Numbered from the stretch's first letter, positions 7,922 to 16,162 are shown. The stretch is 64,000 nt of DNA from an uncultured Erysipelotrichaceae bacterium (GCA_902795215.1 CADBKG010000010.1:1-64000); one strand, 5' to 3'. Notes: generated by a model from the letters alone, not told the origin. Made by a program: numbers and translations.

Positions 7922-9144
7922 TATTTCCTCATATTTTCTATAGCTTTTATTAATGCTAGTTTACCATATTCATAAGTAAGTGACCCTTGCATATAAGCAT
8001 TATATGGTTCTCTAATTGGACCATCTGCGCTTATTTCGATACTTGAACCTTGTGTAAAACTTCCACTAGCCATAATTATTTTATCTTCATAACCTGGCAT
8101 ATCTGTTGGAACAGGCAAAGCATGAGCATCTATTGCAGAACCCATTTGAATGCCTTCAACAAATTTTATTAAATCTTTTTCATTTCCAAATGTAATCATA
8201 TCAACTATATCTGCACGCTTTTCATCATATCTAGGATCAACTATGTATCCAAGTTCCTCAAGCGCTAAACTAGCAAGTATTGCAACTTTTAAACTAGAGC
8301 CAACTGCATTAGGTGCCATATATAATCCAAGAAGTATATCTTTATTTATTCCAAGAGTAGGACCTACTTCTAATCCTTCACCTGGTAATGTTAATCTTTC
8401 ACCAACTAAATTAATTAAATTCTCTTTTCCAGCGACATATGCCCCATTAGGAGCAATTCCTCCGCCTAAATTTTTAATAAGTGATCCAACAATTACATCC
8501 GCGCCTACCTCAAGTGGAGTTTTATCTTCAACAAATTCACAATAACAGTTATCAACCATAATTATTACATCTTTACAAGCACTTCTAATCTCTTTTATTA
8601 CACGTTCTAACTTTTCAACAGTTAAACTCTTTCTACTAGAATATCCCCTACTTCTTTGTATATGAACAAGCTTATATTTTTTAGAAGTTAAAGCTTCTTT
8701 AATTCTTTTTATATCAAAATCATCATTAACTAAATCTATTTGTTCATAACTAATATTAAATGATGCAAGAGAACTAGGATTATTACTTATTCCAATAACT
8801 TCTTTTAATGTATCATATGGCTCACCACTTATACTAAGCATCGTATCTCCTGGCCTAAGTAGTGCAAAAAAAGTTACATTTAAAGCATGAGAACCAGAAA
8901 TAAACTGATTTCTAACCACGCACTTTTCAGCGCCTAAAATCCTTGCAAAAACTCTTTCAATTGCATCTCTACCTATATCATTATATCCATAACCAGTGGT
9001 ACTAGCAAAATGACTTTCTGATATTTGTTCTTCATGCATTGCATTAAGCACTTTTTCACTGTTAAAAAGCATCAAGTTATCAACAGTTTCAAACTCTTTT
9101 TTTAATCTTTTTTCTATATCAAATACAAACTTTCTTGCATCCAT
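7921..9144 (-). CDS. PLP-dependent lyase, YnbB / methionine gamma-lyase-like family
   Basis: The protein belongs to the PLP-enzyme family called aluminium resistance protein or YnbB, related to cystathionine and methionine gamma-lyases. The cofactor Lys lies in G-S-L-I-K-N-L-G-G-G-I-A-P near residue 230, and the PLP-binding aspartate in M-V-D-N-C-Y. Q-F-I-S-G-S-H-A near residue 83 matches the phosphate-binding turn of the family. About 407 residues, the normal size. I place the start at the ATG at 9144, after GGTGATT; the longer reading to 9156 needs a TTG. Substrate is unproven. The gene overlaps the small unknown gene downstream. Confidence 0.88.
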   Translation of the reverse strand: MDARKFVFDIEKRLKKEFETVDNLMLFNSEKVLNAMHEEQISESHFASTTGYGYNDIGRDAIERVFARILGAEKCVVRNQFISGSHALNVTFFALLRPGDTMLSISGEPYDTLKEVIGISNNPSSLASFNISYEQIDLVNDDFDIKRIKEALTSKKYKLVHIQRSRGYSSRKSLTVEKLERVIKEIRSACKDVIIMVDNCYCEFVEDKTPLEVGADVIVGSLIKNLGGGIAPNGAYVAGKENLINLVGERLTLPGEGLEVGPTLGINKDILLGLYMAPNAVGSSLKVAILASLALEELGYIVDPRYDEKRADIVDMITFGNEKDLIKFVEGIQMGSAIDAHALPVPTDMPGYEDKIIMASGSFTQGSSIEISADGPIREPYNAYMQGSLTYEYGKLALIKAIENMRK

Positions 9145-9179
9145 ATAAATCACCAAAGGTATTATAACACAAAACTAAA

Positions 9180-9203
9180 AAAGAGGATTATTTTTTCCTC
9201 TTT
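9180..9203 (-). terminator. Terminator of the surface-protein gene at 9188
   Basis: Minus strand AAAGAGGA (9203-9196), 8-base loop carrying the stop codon, TCCTCTTT (9187-9180), then TTT. Position fits the end of the 9188-10363 gene. Confidence 0.65.
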
Positions 9204-10363
9204 ATAAGCATATAAACACATATTAGGGCTATACCAATAAGTATTCCTCCAACTATTAATACCCATAATTTTAACTTGCTTCCAGTAATTGGTACTTTAA
9301 TAGTCATCTTATCTATTTTTTCAGGAACGCTCTCTTTCTCTACAACAAGATTAATTCTATATATAACATGTCCTTCGTCAGTCGTAACTGTTACTTTAGC
9401 ACTTCCTTCTTTTAATCCTATTAATTCTTTATTTTCAATTTTAGCTATACTTTCATCTTCAATAGTATACTCTATCTCTTTATCTTCTGTATAGTAATCC
9501 AAGTAATTAACAAGATTTAATTTATTACCAACTTTTACAGTTGATTCTTTATCAAAGTATACGGTTGTATTACTATATTCTGGTGACATAAGATCATATA
9601 TATCGTAATTTAGTGTTGATAAATCAAACGATGATAAATTTATTTTTTGAATTTCATTTCTATACTCCTCAAAATAATCAGAAGTAAAGTTTTTATACTT
9701 TAGTGAATCAAACGTTGAATTATATATTTTTATTTCAATAGCTTCACCAAATTGAGGAAAATTTAGTAGTTTTCCTAATTGACTATTATATATTGATAGT
9801 GTTGCTCCTTCATTAAGTATTAATATATTTTTAAAATTCATATGTTCAATTTTCATATTTCCAATTGGCCCAAAGATTAAAAGATTATTAAGAGATATTT
9901 CATCTATTTCTAGCACATCGTTCAAATTTGTTTCTATATTACTTGGCATATTAGATTCTCTATACTCAATTGCTAAAAGTTTAATATCAGAAGCAACAAG
10001 TTTTATTTTTTGGGGATTACAGATGGTAAGGCCTAATACATTTAAATCATTTAAAGTTATATTATTTGAGTATGTTGTTATATAGCTATTAGATAGTTGA
10101 TGATTATTTCCATTTACTGTTAGTGTTTTTATCATGTTTTTCTCTGAACCGATTGAAAAAGATAAATCTGAATAATTACTATTAATATTAATTATTATAT
10201 CTTTATCACTTAAATTTGATATATTATTTATTTCGTTTTCAACATCATTTAGACTTGCATATTCACATCCACTTTCGCATACATTATATGTAAGTGTTTC
10301 AGCTTTTACAACAAAAGGTATAAATAAGAATAAACTAAGTAATAAACAAATATATTTTTTCAT
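9188..10363 (-). CDS. Cell-surface protein with Big2 domain and xPxTG-type anchor
   Basis: This 391-residue protein starts with a signal peptide (M-K-K-Y-I-C-L-L-L-S, cleavage near V-K-A-E) and ends with V-P-I-T-G-S, a hydrophobic stretch and K-R-K-K, the layout of a sortase sorting signal. The middle (about 30-270) looks like a right-handed parallel beta-helix rich in Asn and Ile, and about 285-345 resembles a bacterial Ig-like Big2 domain (Y-T-I-E-D-E-S-I-A-K-I, G-L-K-E-G-S-A-K-V-T-V). I choose the ATG at 10363, preceded by AGGAGAG, over an upstream in-frame start that would precede the signal peptide. A close paralog lies at 18594-19775. No sortase gene is in the window. Confidence 0.85.
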   Translation of the reverse strand: MKKYICLLLSLFLFIPFVVKAETLTYNVCESGCEYASLNDVENEINNISNLSDKDIIININSNYSDLSFSIGSEKNMIKTLTVNGNNHQLSNSYITTYSNNITLNDLNVLGLTICNPQKIKLVASDIKLLAIEYRESNMPSNIETNLNDVLEIDEISLNNLLIFGPIGNMKIEHMNFKNILILNEGATLSIYNSQLGKLLNFPQFGEAIEIKIYNSTFDSLKYKNFTSDYFEEYRNEIQKINLSSFDLSTLNYDIYDLMSPEYSNTTVYFDKESTVKVGNKLNLVNYLDYYTEDKEIEYTIEDESIAKIENKELIGLKEGSAKVTVTTDEGHVIYRINLVVEKESVPEKIDKMTIKVPITGSKLKLWVLIVGGILIGIALICVYMLIKRKK

Positions 10364-10458
10364 AAAGCTCTCCTTTATTATAGTTAAATTATACATTATT
10401 TGTTTTGTTATAGTCAATAAATTGAGTGTAAAAACATATAATATAATAATTAGTTGTA

Positions 10459-10487
10459 TAGACAATTTGTCAGTTTTATGGTAATAT
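10459..10487 (+). promoter_or_regulatory. Promoter of the antisense (antitoxin) RNA
   Basis: TAGACA (10459-10464), 17-bp spacer, TAATAT (10482-10487) on the plus strand. Expected start is near 10494, so the RNA would begin where the toxin mRNA's T tract lies on the opposite strand. Confidence 0.6.
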
Positions 10488-10493
10488 TAAATT

Positions 10494-10576
10494 ACAAAAA
10501 AGGAAGCACTTGAGGTCAGGTTGAGTGCTCACCTCAGTTTATGGTTGCACTCAATCTTGATGATTGAGTGCTTTTT
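10494..10576 (+). ncRNA. Putative type I antitoxin antisense RNA
   Basis: A transcript of about 83 bases from the promoter at 10459-10487 would end at a near-perfect terminator: GCACTCAATC (10547-10556), TTGAT loop, GATTGAGTGC (10562-10571), TTTTT. A second hairpin is formed by TGAGGT (10511-10516) and ACCTCA (10530-10535). The RNA is fully complementary to the 3' third of the predicted toxin mRNA on the minus strand. This is the arrangement known for the Bacillus subtilis txpA/ratA and bsrG/SR4 modules. The RNA itself is predicted, not observed. Confidence 0.7.
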
Positions 10577-10740
10577 GCATGATGATTAATGTCAATATGT
10601 CCAAAACCGAAAATTATCATTTATATTCTAATAGAATTAGCAATATGATGATAATGATCAGTGAAAGAATTAAAAAATCTTTCTTATTCATCATACCACC
10701 TCCTTGATGGAGGCAAGTACTCAAATTCTCAAGTGCTTCT
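10496..10740 (-). other. Predicted toxin mRNA with paired 5' and 3' ends
   Basis: Starting from the promoter at 10746-10774, the transcript would begin near 10739-10740 with GAAGCACTTGAG (10728-10739 on the plus strand reads CTCAAGTGCTTC). It would end with CTCAAGTGCTTC (10503-10514) plus CC and six T residues. The two 12-base ends are perfectly complementary, giving the long-range closure typical of type I toxin mRNAs. A second hairpin, CCTCC-ATCAA-GGAGG, hides the Shine-Dalgarno of the small ORF. Length is about 245 bases. Confidence 0.75.
10617..10694 (-). CDS. Type I toxin-like small hydrophobic peptide
   Basis: A 25-codon ORF (24 if the second ATG is used) encodes M-M-N-K-K-D-F, then one run of Leu/Ile residues (about 8-22), then E-Y-K. 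This is one short transmembrane helix with charged ends, as in Fst/TxpA/BsrG-class toxins that act on the membrane. An almost perfect Shine-Dalgarno (AAGGAGGTGG) sits 7 bases before the second ATG and is sequestered in a CCTCC/GGAGG hairpin. The ORF lies inside a 245-base RNA with complementary ends and an antisense RNA over its 3' end. Toxicity is inferred from architecture, not from homology I can name. Confidence 0.75.
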   Translation of the reverse strand: MMNKKDFLILSLIIIIILLILLEYK

Positions 10741-10745
10741 TTTAT

Positions 10746-10774
10746 AGAATAACTCATTTGATTTAGTATTTCAA
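10746..10774 (-). promoter_or_regulatory. Promoter of the toxin mRNA
   Basis: Minus strand TTGAAA (10769-10774), exactly 17 bp, TATTCT (10746-10751). Start expected near 10740, exactly at the first base of the 12-base end repeat. It lies just after the phosphoketolase terminator, so the module is an independent unit. Confidence 0.7.
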
Positions 10775-10784
10775 ATAACTGAAA

Positions 10785-10808
10785 AAGAAGCTATTATTTT
10801 AGCTTCTT
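10785..10808 (-). terminator. Terminator of the phosphoketolase gene
   Basis: Minus strand AAGAAGCTA (10808-10800), short loop containing the TAA stop codon, TAGCTTCTT (10793-10785), followed by TTT. It overlaps the end of xfp. Confidence 0.8.
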
Positions 10809-13151
10809 GAATGACCAATTAGTTACTTCCTCTATATCTATTCCTTTTTGAGTTATTGTTTTTTCATGTTTTTTAAGCATGTCTTCACAATATGTTTTTA
10901 GTTCTTTTGCGGCTTTTGTTTTAGAGTTTAGATATTTTAATACATCTAAAACTAAATGATATCGATCAACGTGGTTTTTAACTCTCATATCAAATGCAGT
11001 TGTAATTGTACCTTCTTCGATATATCCATGAACGTGCATGTTTTGGTTTGTTCTTTTATATGTTAATTCATGAATAAGTGATGGATAACCATGGAATGCA
11101 AATATAATAGGTTTATCTTCTGTAAATAAAGCATCATATTCCTTATCTGTTAATCCATGTGGATGGTTATCATGTGATACTAGTTTCATTAAATCAACTA
11201 CATTTATATATTTAACTTTTAAGTTAGGCATAAATTTATGTAATATTGTAACTGCTGCAATTGCTTCAAGTGTTGGAGTATCACCACTAGATGCAAGTAC
11301 TACATCTGGTTTACCACTTGAGTATGTTCTAACCCATTTCCATTCACTTATACCAGCGGCTGCATGTTCTTTAGCTTCTTCCATAGATAACCACTGAATA
11401 GATGGGTGTTTAGACGCTACGATTACATTAACATAGTTTTTACTTTGAATACAGTGATCAAATACTGAAAGTAGTGTATTTGCATCCGCAGGTAAGTATA
11501 CTCTTGCAATGGATGCTTTCTTAGTAATTAAATGATTTATAAATCCAGGGTCCTGATGAGTAAAGCCATTATGGTCCTGTTGCCAGCAGTGACTTGTAAG
11601 TATTAAATTTAAGCTTGCAATATCTTCCCTCCAAGGAAGTTCTGCGCACATTTTAAGCCATTTTGCATGTTGACTTATCATTGAATCAACTATTCTAATA
11701 AATGCTTCGTAACAATCAAAGAAACCATGTCTTCCTGTTAGTATATATCCTTCTAGAAGTCCTTCACAAACATGCTCTGAAAGATAAGAATCAATTATTC
11801 TACCATTTTTATTTAACGCTTCATCATTATCATATTTTATGGCATTCCACTTTCTATTAGTCACTTCAAACATATAGTTTAATCTATTAGAAAGGGTTTC
11901 ATCTGGTGCAAAGCTTAAGAAATTATCTGGATTTGCTTTTATAACATCTTTAACAAATTTTCCAAGCACACGCATATCTTCTGCTAATACATCACCATGA
12001 TCAACATTAATGCCATACTTTGTATAATCTGGTACATCTAATTCTTTTAGAAGTTTTCCACCATTCGAACGTACATTATTAAATAATCTTCTTTCTTTAG
12101 GTGGCAAAATACTAGCAAATGTACTTTTTAATTTTCCTTCTTCATCAAATAATTCTTCTGGATGATATGATTTTAACCAGTTTTCTAGTTTATCTAAGTT
12201 TTCACCAGTTTTATAATCCACCGCTAGTGGGATTTGATGTGATCTAAATGATCCTTCTATCTTTTTACCATCAAGTGTTTTTGGTCCAGTCCATCCTTTT
12301 GGAGAAGTAAATACTATCATAGGATATTTAGGTCTATCTTGATTCCTAGAAGAACGTCTTTTTATAAATTTGATATCTTCTATTACTTCATCCATAACAT
12401 TAGCCATTTTTTCATGAGCTTTTATAGTATTATTAACATCTACAAAATATGGTTTATATCCATAACCTGTAAGCAAAGCTTTTAATTCTTTTCTTGGTAT
12501 TCTAGAAAGAATTGTAGGATTAGCTATTTTATAACCATTTAAATGAAGTATTGGTAAAACAATACCATCCGTTTTAGGATTAATAAGTTTATTTAAATGC
12601 CAAGATGTTGCAAGCGGACCTGTTTCAGCTTCACCATCACCAACTATGCAAGCGACAATTAAATCTTTATTATCAAGCGCTGCACCATATGCATGAGCAA
12701 GACTATAACCAAGTTCCCCACCTTCATTTATAGAACCTGGCACTTCTGGAGACACATGGCTACTAGTCCCTCCAGGGAAACTAAATCTTTTAAACAATTT
12801 TTGCATCCCTTTTTCGTCTTGAGTAACATCTTTATAAACATCAGTATATACACCCTCTAAGTATGCATTTGCAGTCGCAGCGTTTCCACCATGCCCTGGG
12901 CCTATTACAACCATCATATCTAAATCATTTTTCTTAATAACACGATTAAGGTGAGTCATAATAAAGTTTTGACCTGGAACTGTACCAAAATGACCAACTA
13001 GTTTTGGCTTAATATCTTCCTTTGTTAAAGGTCTTTTTAAAAGTGGGTTATCCATTAGATATAATTGACCCACTCCTAAATAGTTTAATGCTCTAAAGTA
13101 ACCATTTAATTTATATATTTCTGCATCACTTAAGTTCTTCTTGCTAAACAT
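10794..13151 (-). CDS. xfp: Xylulose-5-phosphate/fructose-6-phosphate phosphoketolase
   Basis: Phosphoketolase splits xylulose-5-P or fructose-6-P with phosphate to acetyl phosphate and an aldose phosphate, using thiamine diphosphate; it is central to heterofermentative and bifid-type metabolism. The 785-residue length fits the family. The ThDP motif G-D-G-E-A-E-T-G-P-L-A, the substrate-binding G-H-G-G-N and S-H-V-S-P-E segments, and D-P-G-F-I-N-H are all present. The ATG at 13151 follows AGAAGGGAT. The gene appears monocistronic, ending in its own terminator. With eno it indicates a fermentative sugar metabolism yielding acetyl phosphate. Confidence 0.97.
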   Translation of the reverse strand: MFSKKNLSDAEIYKLNGYFRALNYLGVGQLYLMDNPLLKRPLTKEDIKPKLVGHFGTVPGQNFIMTHLNRVIKKNDLDMMVVIGPGHGGNAATANAYLEGVYTDVYKDVTQDEKGMQKLFKRFSFPGGTSSHVSPEVPGSINEGGELGYSLAHAYGAALDNKDLIVACIVGDGEAETGPLATSWHLNKLINPKTDGIVLPILHLNGYKIANPTILSRIPRKELKALLTGYGYKPYFVDVNNTIKAHEKMANVMDEVIEDIKFIKRRSSRNQDRPKYPMIVFTSPKGWTGPKTLDGKKIEGSFRSHQIPLAVDYKTGENLDKLENWLKSYHPEELFDEEGKLKSTFASILPPKERRLFNNVRSNGGKLLKELDVPDYTKYGINVDHGDVLAEDMRVLGKFVKDVIKANPDNFLSFAPDETLSNRLNYMFEVTNRKWNAIKYDNDEALNKNGRIIDSYLSEHVCEGLLEGYILTGRHGFFDCYEAFIRIVDSMISQHAKWLKMCAELPWREDIASLNLILTSHCWQQDHNGFTHQDPGFINHLITKKASIARVYLPADANTLLSVFDHCIQSKNYVNVIVASKHPSIQWLSMEEAKEHAAAGISEWKWVRTYSSGKPDVVLASSGDTPTLEAIAAVTILHKFMPNLKVKYINVVDLMKLVSHDNHPHGLTDKEYDALFTEDKPIIFAFHGYPSLIHELTYKRTNQNMHVHGYIEEGTITTAFDMRVKNHVDRYHLVLDVLKYLNSKTKAAKELKTYCEDMLKKHEKTITQKGIDIEEVTNWSFKKLK

Positions 13152-13180
13152 ATTATCCCTTCTTTTCTTTTTTATAATTA

Positions 13181-13768
13181 TTAATTTGTAGCAACGTTCT
13201 CTATTTTAATTTGTCCTTGCCAAGAACTACCTTCAACATTTTCATATGTAACAGCTTCATCTATCCATAGTCTTAAATCAGTTGTTAAAGTAGCATTTTG
13301 TGCAAGTGTACCTGTAAGTAATATATATGAATTAGTATAACCATTCTCAACGTAAGATGTGTTTGTATTTTTAGTATATGAAGATAATAATTTAGATGTA
13401 GTTCCATCTAAAGATGCTCTTACATAACTATCATTAAATGAATTGTCTTTTACATTTAATAAAACAGTATATTTAACTTTAATAGTACATGTGTTTTTTA
13501 AAGTAAAATGATATGGAGTAGTAGCAAGGCCTTGTGCATTAGTCATTGCATATGCATTTGTTAAATTAATTGAATTTCCTTCAGTGAATGTTGTACTAAA
13601 ACATCCAGATGTCATTTTATTTGTATCACTTTGTGTATCAGTAGTAATAAATGCACCATACGTAATTGCCCCTAAAGCAATAAACGTAACTAAGATAAAA
13701 ATTCCAACTCTTATTGCTAAACCAATGTTATTATTTTGCTTTTTATTCTTCTTGATATCTTTTTTCAT
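13181..13768 (-). CDS. TasA/camelysin-like secreted protein
   Basis: The 195-residue protein starts with a Lys/Asn-rich stretch, one membrane segment (about 17-40) and A-I-T-Y-G-A-F, which resembles signal peptides cut by SipW. The remainder is a beta-rich domain with Asn/Thr content like TasA or camelysin proteins and two Cys residues that may pair (S-G-C-F and N-T-C). I choose the ATG at 13768, after GGAGG, over an upstream in-frame start. It is transcribed away from a related gene at 13885. It could be a fibre or matrix protein; that is inference from family resemblance. Confidence 0.65.
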   Translation of the reverse strand: MKKDIKKNKKQNNNIGLAIRVGIFILVTFIALGAITYGAFITTDTQSDTNKMTSGCFSTTFTEGNSINLTNAYAMTNAQGLATTPYHFTLKNTCTIKVKYTVLLNVKDNSFNDSYVRASLDGTTSKLLSSYTKNTNTSYVENGYTNSYILLTGTLAQNATLTTDLRLWIDEAVTYENVEGSSWQGQIKIENVATN

Positions 13769-13838
13769 AATAACCTCCATATTATAAGACAATCTTACCA
13801 TAAAAATTAAATAATGTCTATATTTTAGACTATCTTGT

Positions 13839-13867
13839 TTGACTATAAAAATTTCATGTGATACTAT
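13839..13867 (+). promoter_or_regulatory. Sigma-A promoter of the 13885 gene
   Basis: TTGACT (13839-13844), 17-bp spacer, TACTAT (13862-13867), 18 bases before the ATG with AGGTG as ribosome site. A small inverted repeat, GTCTA and TAGAC (13816-13830), lies upstream between the two divergent genes and could be an operator. Confidence 0.7.
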
Positions 13868-13884
13868 TATTATAGGTGTAATAT

Positions 13885-14472
13885 ATGAAAGATAAAAATA
13901 CTAGTGTAATGATAATTTTGCTTATACTTGCTATGCTTGGTATATTTTATGTATATCAAACTTCATATGCAAAATATAAAAAGAGTATCGATGGTAATAT
14001 GCGTATGAATATGGCTAGATGGCAAATACTTGTAAATGATGAAGATATTAAAAACAAGAAAACTTTAACAAATGATTTAACTCCTGTTTTTAATGGTAAT
14101 GAATATATAGAATCAAGTGTTATTGCTCCTGGCGCAAGTGGATATTTTGATATAGAAATAGATCCTAATAATACTGATGTTGCATTTAATTATGAAATAA
14201 GCATAACTGAAAATAGTGCTTACCCAGATATAAAATTAGATGGATATGAAATTAACCCTGGCAGTACTCCTAACAAAAGTCCTCTTGTTAATAATAAAGT
14301 TAGTGGAAATGTAGCCAAAGATGGTAGTGCCTTTACTATAAGAGTATATGTTTTATGGTATGATGAAAACGACAATTCAATGGACAATAGTACAGATACA
14401 AATCTTGCTGTTGATAACACAGCATTAACATATCAAATAAATCTTAAATTCACTCAAACAAAAAGTGCTTAA
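13885..14472 (+). CDS. TasA-like single-pass surface protein
   Basis: The 195-residue protein has an N-terminal membrane segment (about 8-25), the motif S-Y-A-K-Y-K-K-S-I just after it, and a beta-rich extracellular domain with A-P-G-A-S-G-Y-F-D-I-E-I, reminiscent of TasA/camelysin family folds. The S-Y-A-K-Y block is typical of SipW-type substrates. The start follows AGGTG and a clear sigma-A promoter. It is divergent to the 13181-13768 gene, suggesting shared control. Function as fibre subunit or anchor is inferred. Confidence 0.65.
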   Translation: MKDKNTSVMIILLILAMLGIFYVYQTSYAKYKKSIDGNMRMNMARWQILVNDEDIKNKKTLTNDLTPVFNGNEYIESSVIAPGASGYFDIEIDPNNTDVAFNYEISITENSAYPDIKLDGYEINPGSTPNKSPLVNNKVSGNVAKDGSAFTIRVYVLWYDENDNSMDNSTDTNLAVDNTALTYQINLKFTQTKSA

Positions 14473-14481
14473 GCACTTTTT
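14461..14481. terminator. Bidirectional terminator
   Basis: AAAAGTGC (14461-14468), TTAA loop, GCACTTTT (14473-14480). The perfect palindrome has A and T runs on both sides and sits over the stop codons of two convergent genes, so it can serve both. Confidence 0.85.
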
Positions 14482-15560
14482 ATTATTTGTTTTACTTCTT
14501 GCAAATCAATATCTAGCATTTCTGATATTTGTTCAACTGATATTTTTTTATTAAAAAGTTGATTTATTATATCATTTATAGTTTCTTTTTTTCCTTGCTC
14601 AATACCTTGCTCAATACCTTGCTCAATACCTTGCTCAATACCTTGCTCAATACCTTGCTTGATTCCTTGCTTTATTCCTTGCTTAATACCTTGTGCAAGC
14701 CCTGTTTCAGTCGCTTCCTTCATAGCAATTTTACGATCCATCATTGCATAGAATTCTCTATCCATTTCATCTAATATTCTCGTCTGTTCTGCTTTTGTTA
14801 TATCTGATTCTAATTGTACATTTTCATCATCATCGCATAGATTTTTTGCTCCTTCTACAAAATCATTTAATGCTTTATCATCCATAACTGTCGCTCCTAT
14901 CTCTTCTAATTCTTCAAATGAATTTGACATTAACATCTTGCACCACTTGGCAATCTGTTTTTCTCTTTCATCAACATAAGTATAGCATTCATCATATACC
15001 TTTACCATATCTATTACATCTATTTGCAAAGTTTTAGAAAATATTATCTTTGGATTACTTTTTTCACTTAGATTAAAATGATTTATTAAGTGTGGTAATT
15101 CTTCTTTTTTGGTATTATTATCTTCTTTAAAATAATAATCCAAAACTATATTTTCATTTTCGTCTACATAATAATAGGACTTCTTTGTATTAAAGTTTAT
15201 TTGTAATACCGATCCAATATTATTTAGTTTTCTATCTCCCATCTTATACTCATTTGAAAGAACTGTCGCCCCATATATTAGATTTCTTTTTCTTAAACTT
15301 GGTCCAAAATTATTAGCGTTCATTTCAATATTTATTTTATCTCCATTTTTAAGCTTAACAAGAAAATCTAATTGTTTATTGGCTTCATGTTTCTTCTTTT
15401 TTTCTGTATCTCTAGATAAAATTTCAACATTTCCTCTTATTTCTTCTAGTGGCACATCTAAATAAGCAGATAAGAAATGTTCGATAGCGCCAATACGTTT
15501 CTCACTATTAAGAAGTTTTGTAAACATAAAATCTCTAGTTAGTGGAATAAAATCCGGCAT
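14469..15560 (-). CDS. Rpn-type recombination-promoting nuclease (PD-(D/E)XK family)
   Basis: The 363-residue protein begins F-I-P-L-T-R-D-F-M-F-T-K-L-L and carries a PD-(D/E)XK-type core (D-F-L-V-K-L and I-N-I-E-M near residues 65-80), as in Rpn/transposase_31 proteins, which are DNA endonucleases linked to recombination and phage defence. Near residues 290-325 is a tandem Q-G-I-K / Q-G-I-E repeat encoded by 12-bp repeats. The C-terminal helix resembles the small domain found after such linkers. The start at 15560 follows AAAGGAGGTG. It is convergent with the TasA-like gene. These genes are often mobile and multi-copy. Confidence 0.85.
   Translation of the reverse strand: MPDFIPLTRDFMFTKLLNSEKRIGAIEHFLSAYLDVPLEEIRGNVEILSRDTEKKKKHEANKQLDFLVKLKNGDKINIEMNANNFGPSLRKRNLIYGATVLSNEYKMGDRKLNNIGSVLQINFNTKKSYYYVDENENIVLDYYFKEDNNTKKEELPHLINHFNLSEKSNPKIIFSKTLQIDVIDMVKVYDECYTYVDEREKQIAKWCKMLMSNSFEELEEIGATVMDDKALNDFVEGAKNLCDDDENVQLESDITKAEQTRILDEMDREFYAMMDRKIAMKEATETGLAQGIKQGIKQGIKQGIEQGIEQGIEQGIEQGIEQGKKETINDIINQLFNKKISVEQISEMLDIDLQEVKQIIKSA
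14600..14695 (-). repeat. 12-bp in-frame tandem repeat within the Rpn gene
   Basis: Eight consecutive 12-bp units, five identical (CAATACCTTGCT on the plus strand, 14600-14659) and three variant (14660-14695). Each unit encodes four residues (Q-G-I-E or Q-G-I-K), so copy-number change alters linker length without breaking the frame. Confidence 0.95.
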
Positions 15561-15593
15561 ATTTCACCTCCTTTCTAAACTGAAAGTAACACA

Positions 15594-15647
15594 TTAAAAA
15601 ACTGCTGTCAAATCGCAAAAATAGCGTTTCTGTAAGCAGTTTTTTAA
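15594..15647. terminator. Bidirectional hairpin upstream of the Rpn gene
   Basis: AAAAAACTGCT and AGCAGTTTTTT (arms about 15596-15606 and 15635-15645) bracket an inner CGC/GCG hairpin. It would terminate the dgkA operon on the minus strand. An additional AT-only 11-bp stem (TTTTAGTTAAA/TTTAACTAAAA) lies at about 15671-15695. Otherwise 15561-15763 holds nothing I can identify. Confidence 0.6.
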
Positions 15648-15763
15648 TAGTTGTTAAAAATTCAAGCAATATATTTTTTTTAGTTAAAATTTTTAACTAA
15701 AATTTAATTTTGGAGTGCAAAAAATAAAGTTTTAGTAAAAAATAAAAAAGAAGCAAAAAGCTT

Positions 15764-16162
15764 CTATAATCCTAAGAAAACTAAAATTTTTGGCACAAAT
15801 ATAATACCAGCAACTATAGCTCCTAATATTGATAATACAAATGTAGCAGCTGAGCCACAATCTTTTGCAATTTTAGCAAGTGGGTTGGTTTCAATTGTTA
15901 CCATATCAACAGCAGCTTCTATCGCTGTGTTAATTAACTCTGCTGCAAGTATAACAATTAATACTATTGCAACTTGGGCCCATTCAATTAGACTTATTTT
16001 AAAGAAAATACCAAAAAGTACTCCAAGTATTGTTAAGAATGCATGTATTCCCAAACTTTTTTCGTTTTTATAAGAATACAACAATCCATCAATTGAGTAC
16101 TTAAAACTCATTATGAATCTTTTTATTCCCTTGTATTTACTTTTATTTCTCTGTGTTTGCAT
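15764..16162 (-). CDS. dgkA: Diacylglycerol/undecaprenol kinase family protein
   Basis: Small membrane kinases of the DgkA family in Firmicutes phosphorylate undecaprenol for cell-wall synthesis. The 132-residue protein has an N-terminal amphipathic helix, three membrane segments (about 42-55, 62-85 and 105-130) and the signature A-A-E-L-I-N-T-A-I-E-A-A-V-D near residue 75, which holds the catalytic and metal-binding Glu/Asn residues. It overlaps ybeY by 20 bases, the usual ybeY-dgkA order, and is the last gene of this operon. Confidence 0.93.
   Translation of the reverse strand: MQTQRNKSKYKGIKRFIMSFKYSIDGLLYSYKNEKSLGIHAFLTILGVLFGIFFKISLIEWAQVAIVLIVILAAELINTAIEAAVDMVTIETNPLAKIAKDCGSAATFVLSILGAIVAGIIFVPKILVFLGL

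Noticed and set aside
9188-9203. LPxTG proteins implying a sortase gene in the window
   Set aside because: No gene here shows the TLxTC sortase signature, so the anchor is called xPxTG-type only.
14600-14695. Possible CRISPR array
   Set aside because: The units are 12 bp with no spacers, in-frame and coding for a Q-G-I-E linker; no cas genes are present in the window.
15671-15695. AT-only 11-bp hairpin upstream of dgkA's end
   Set aside because: Perfect, but made only of A/T except one G-C pair in sequence of very low GC; such stems are expected by chance and no function could be tied to it.
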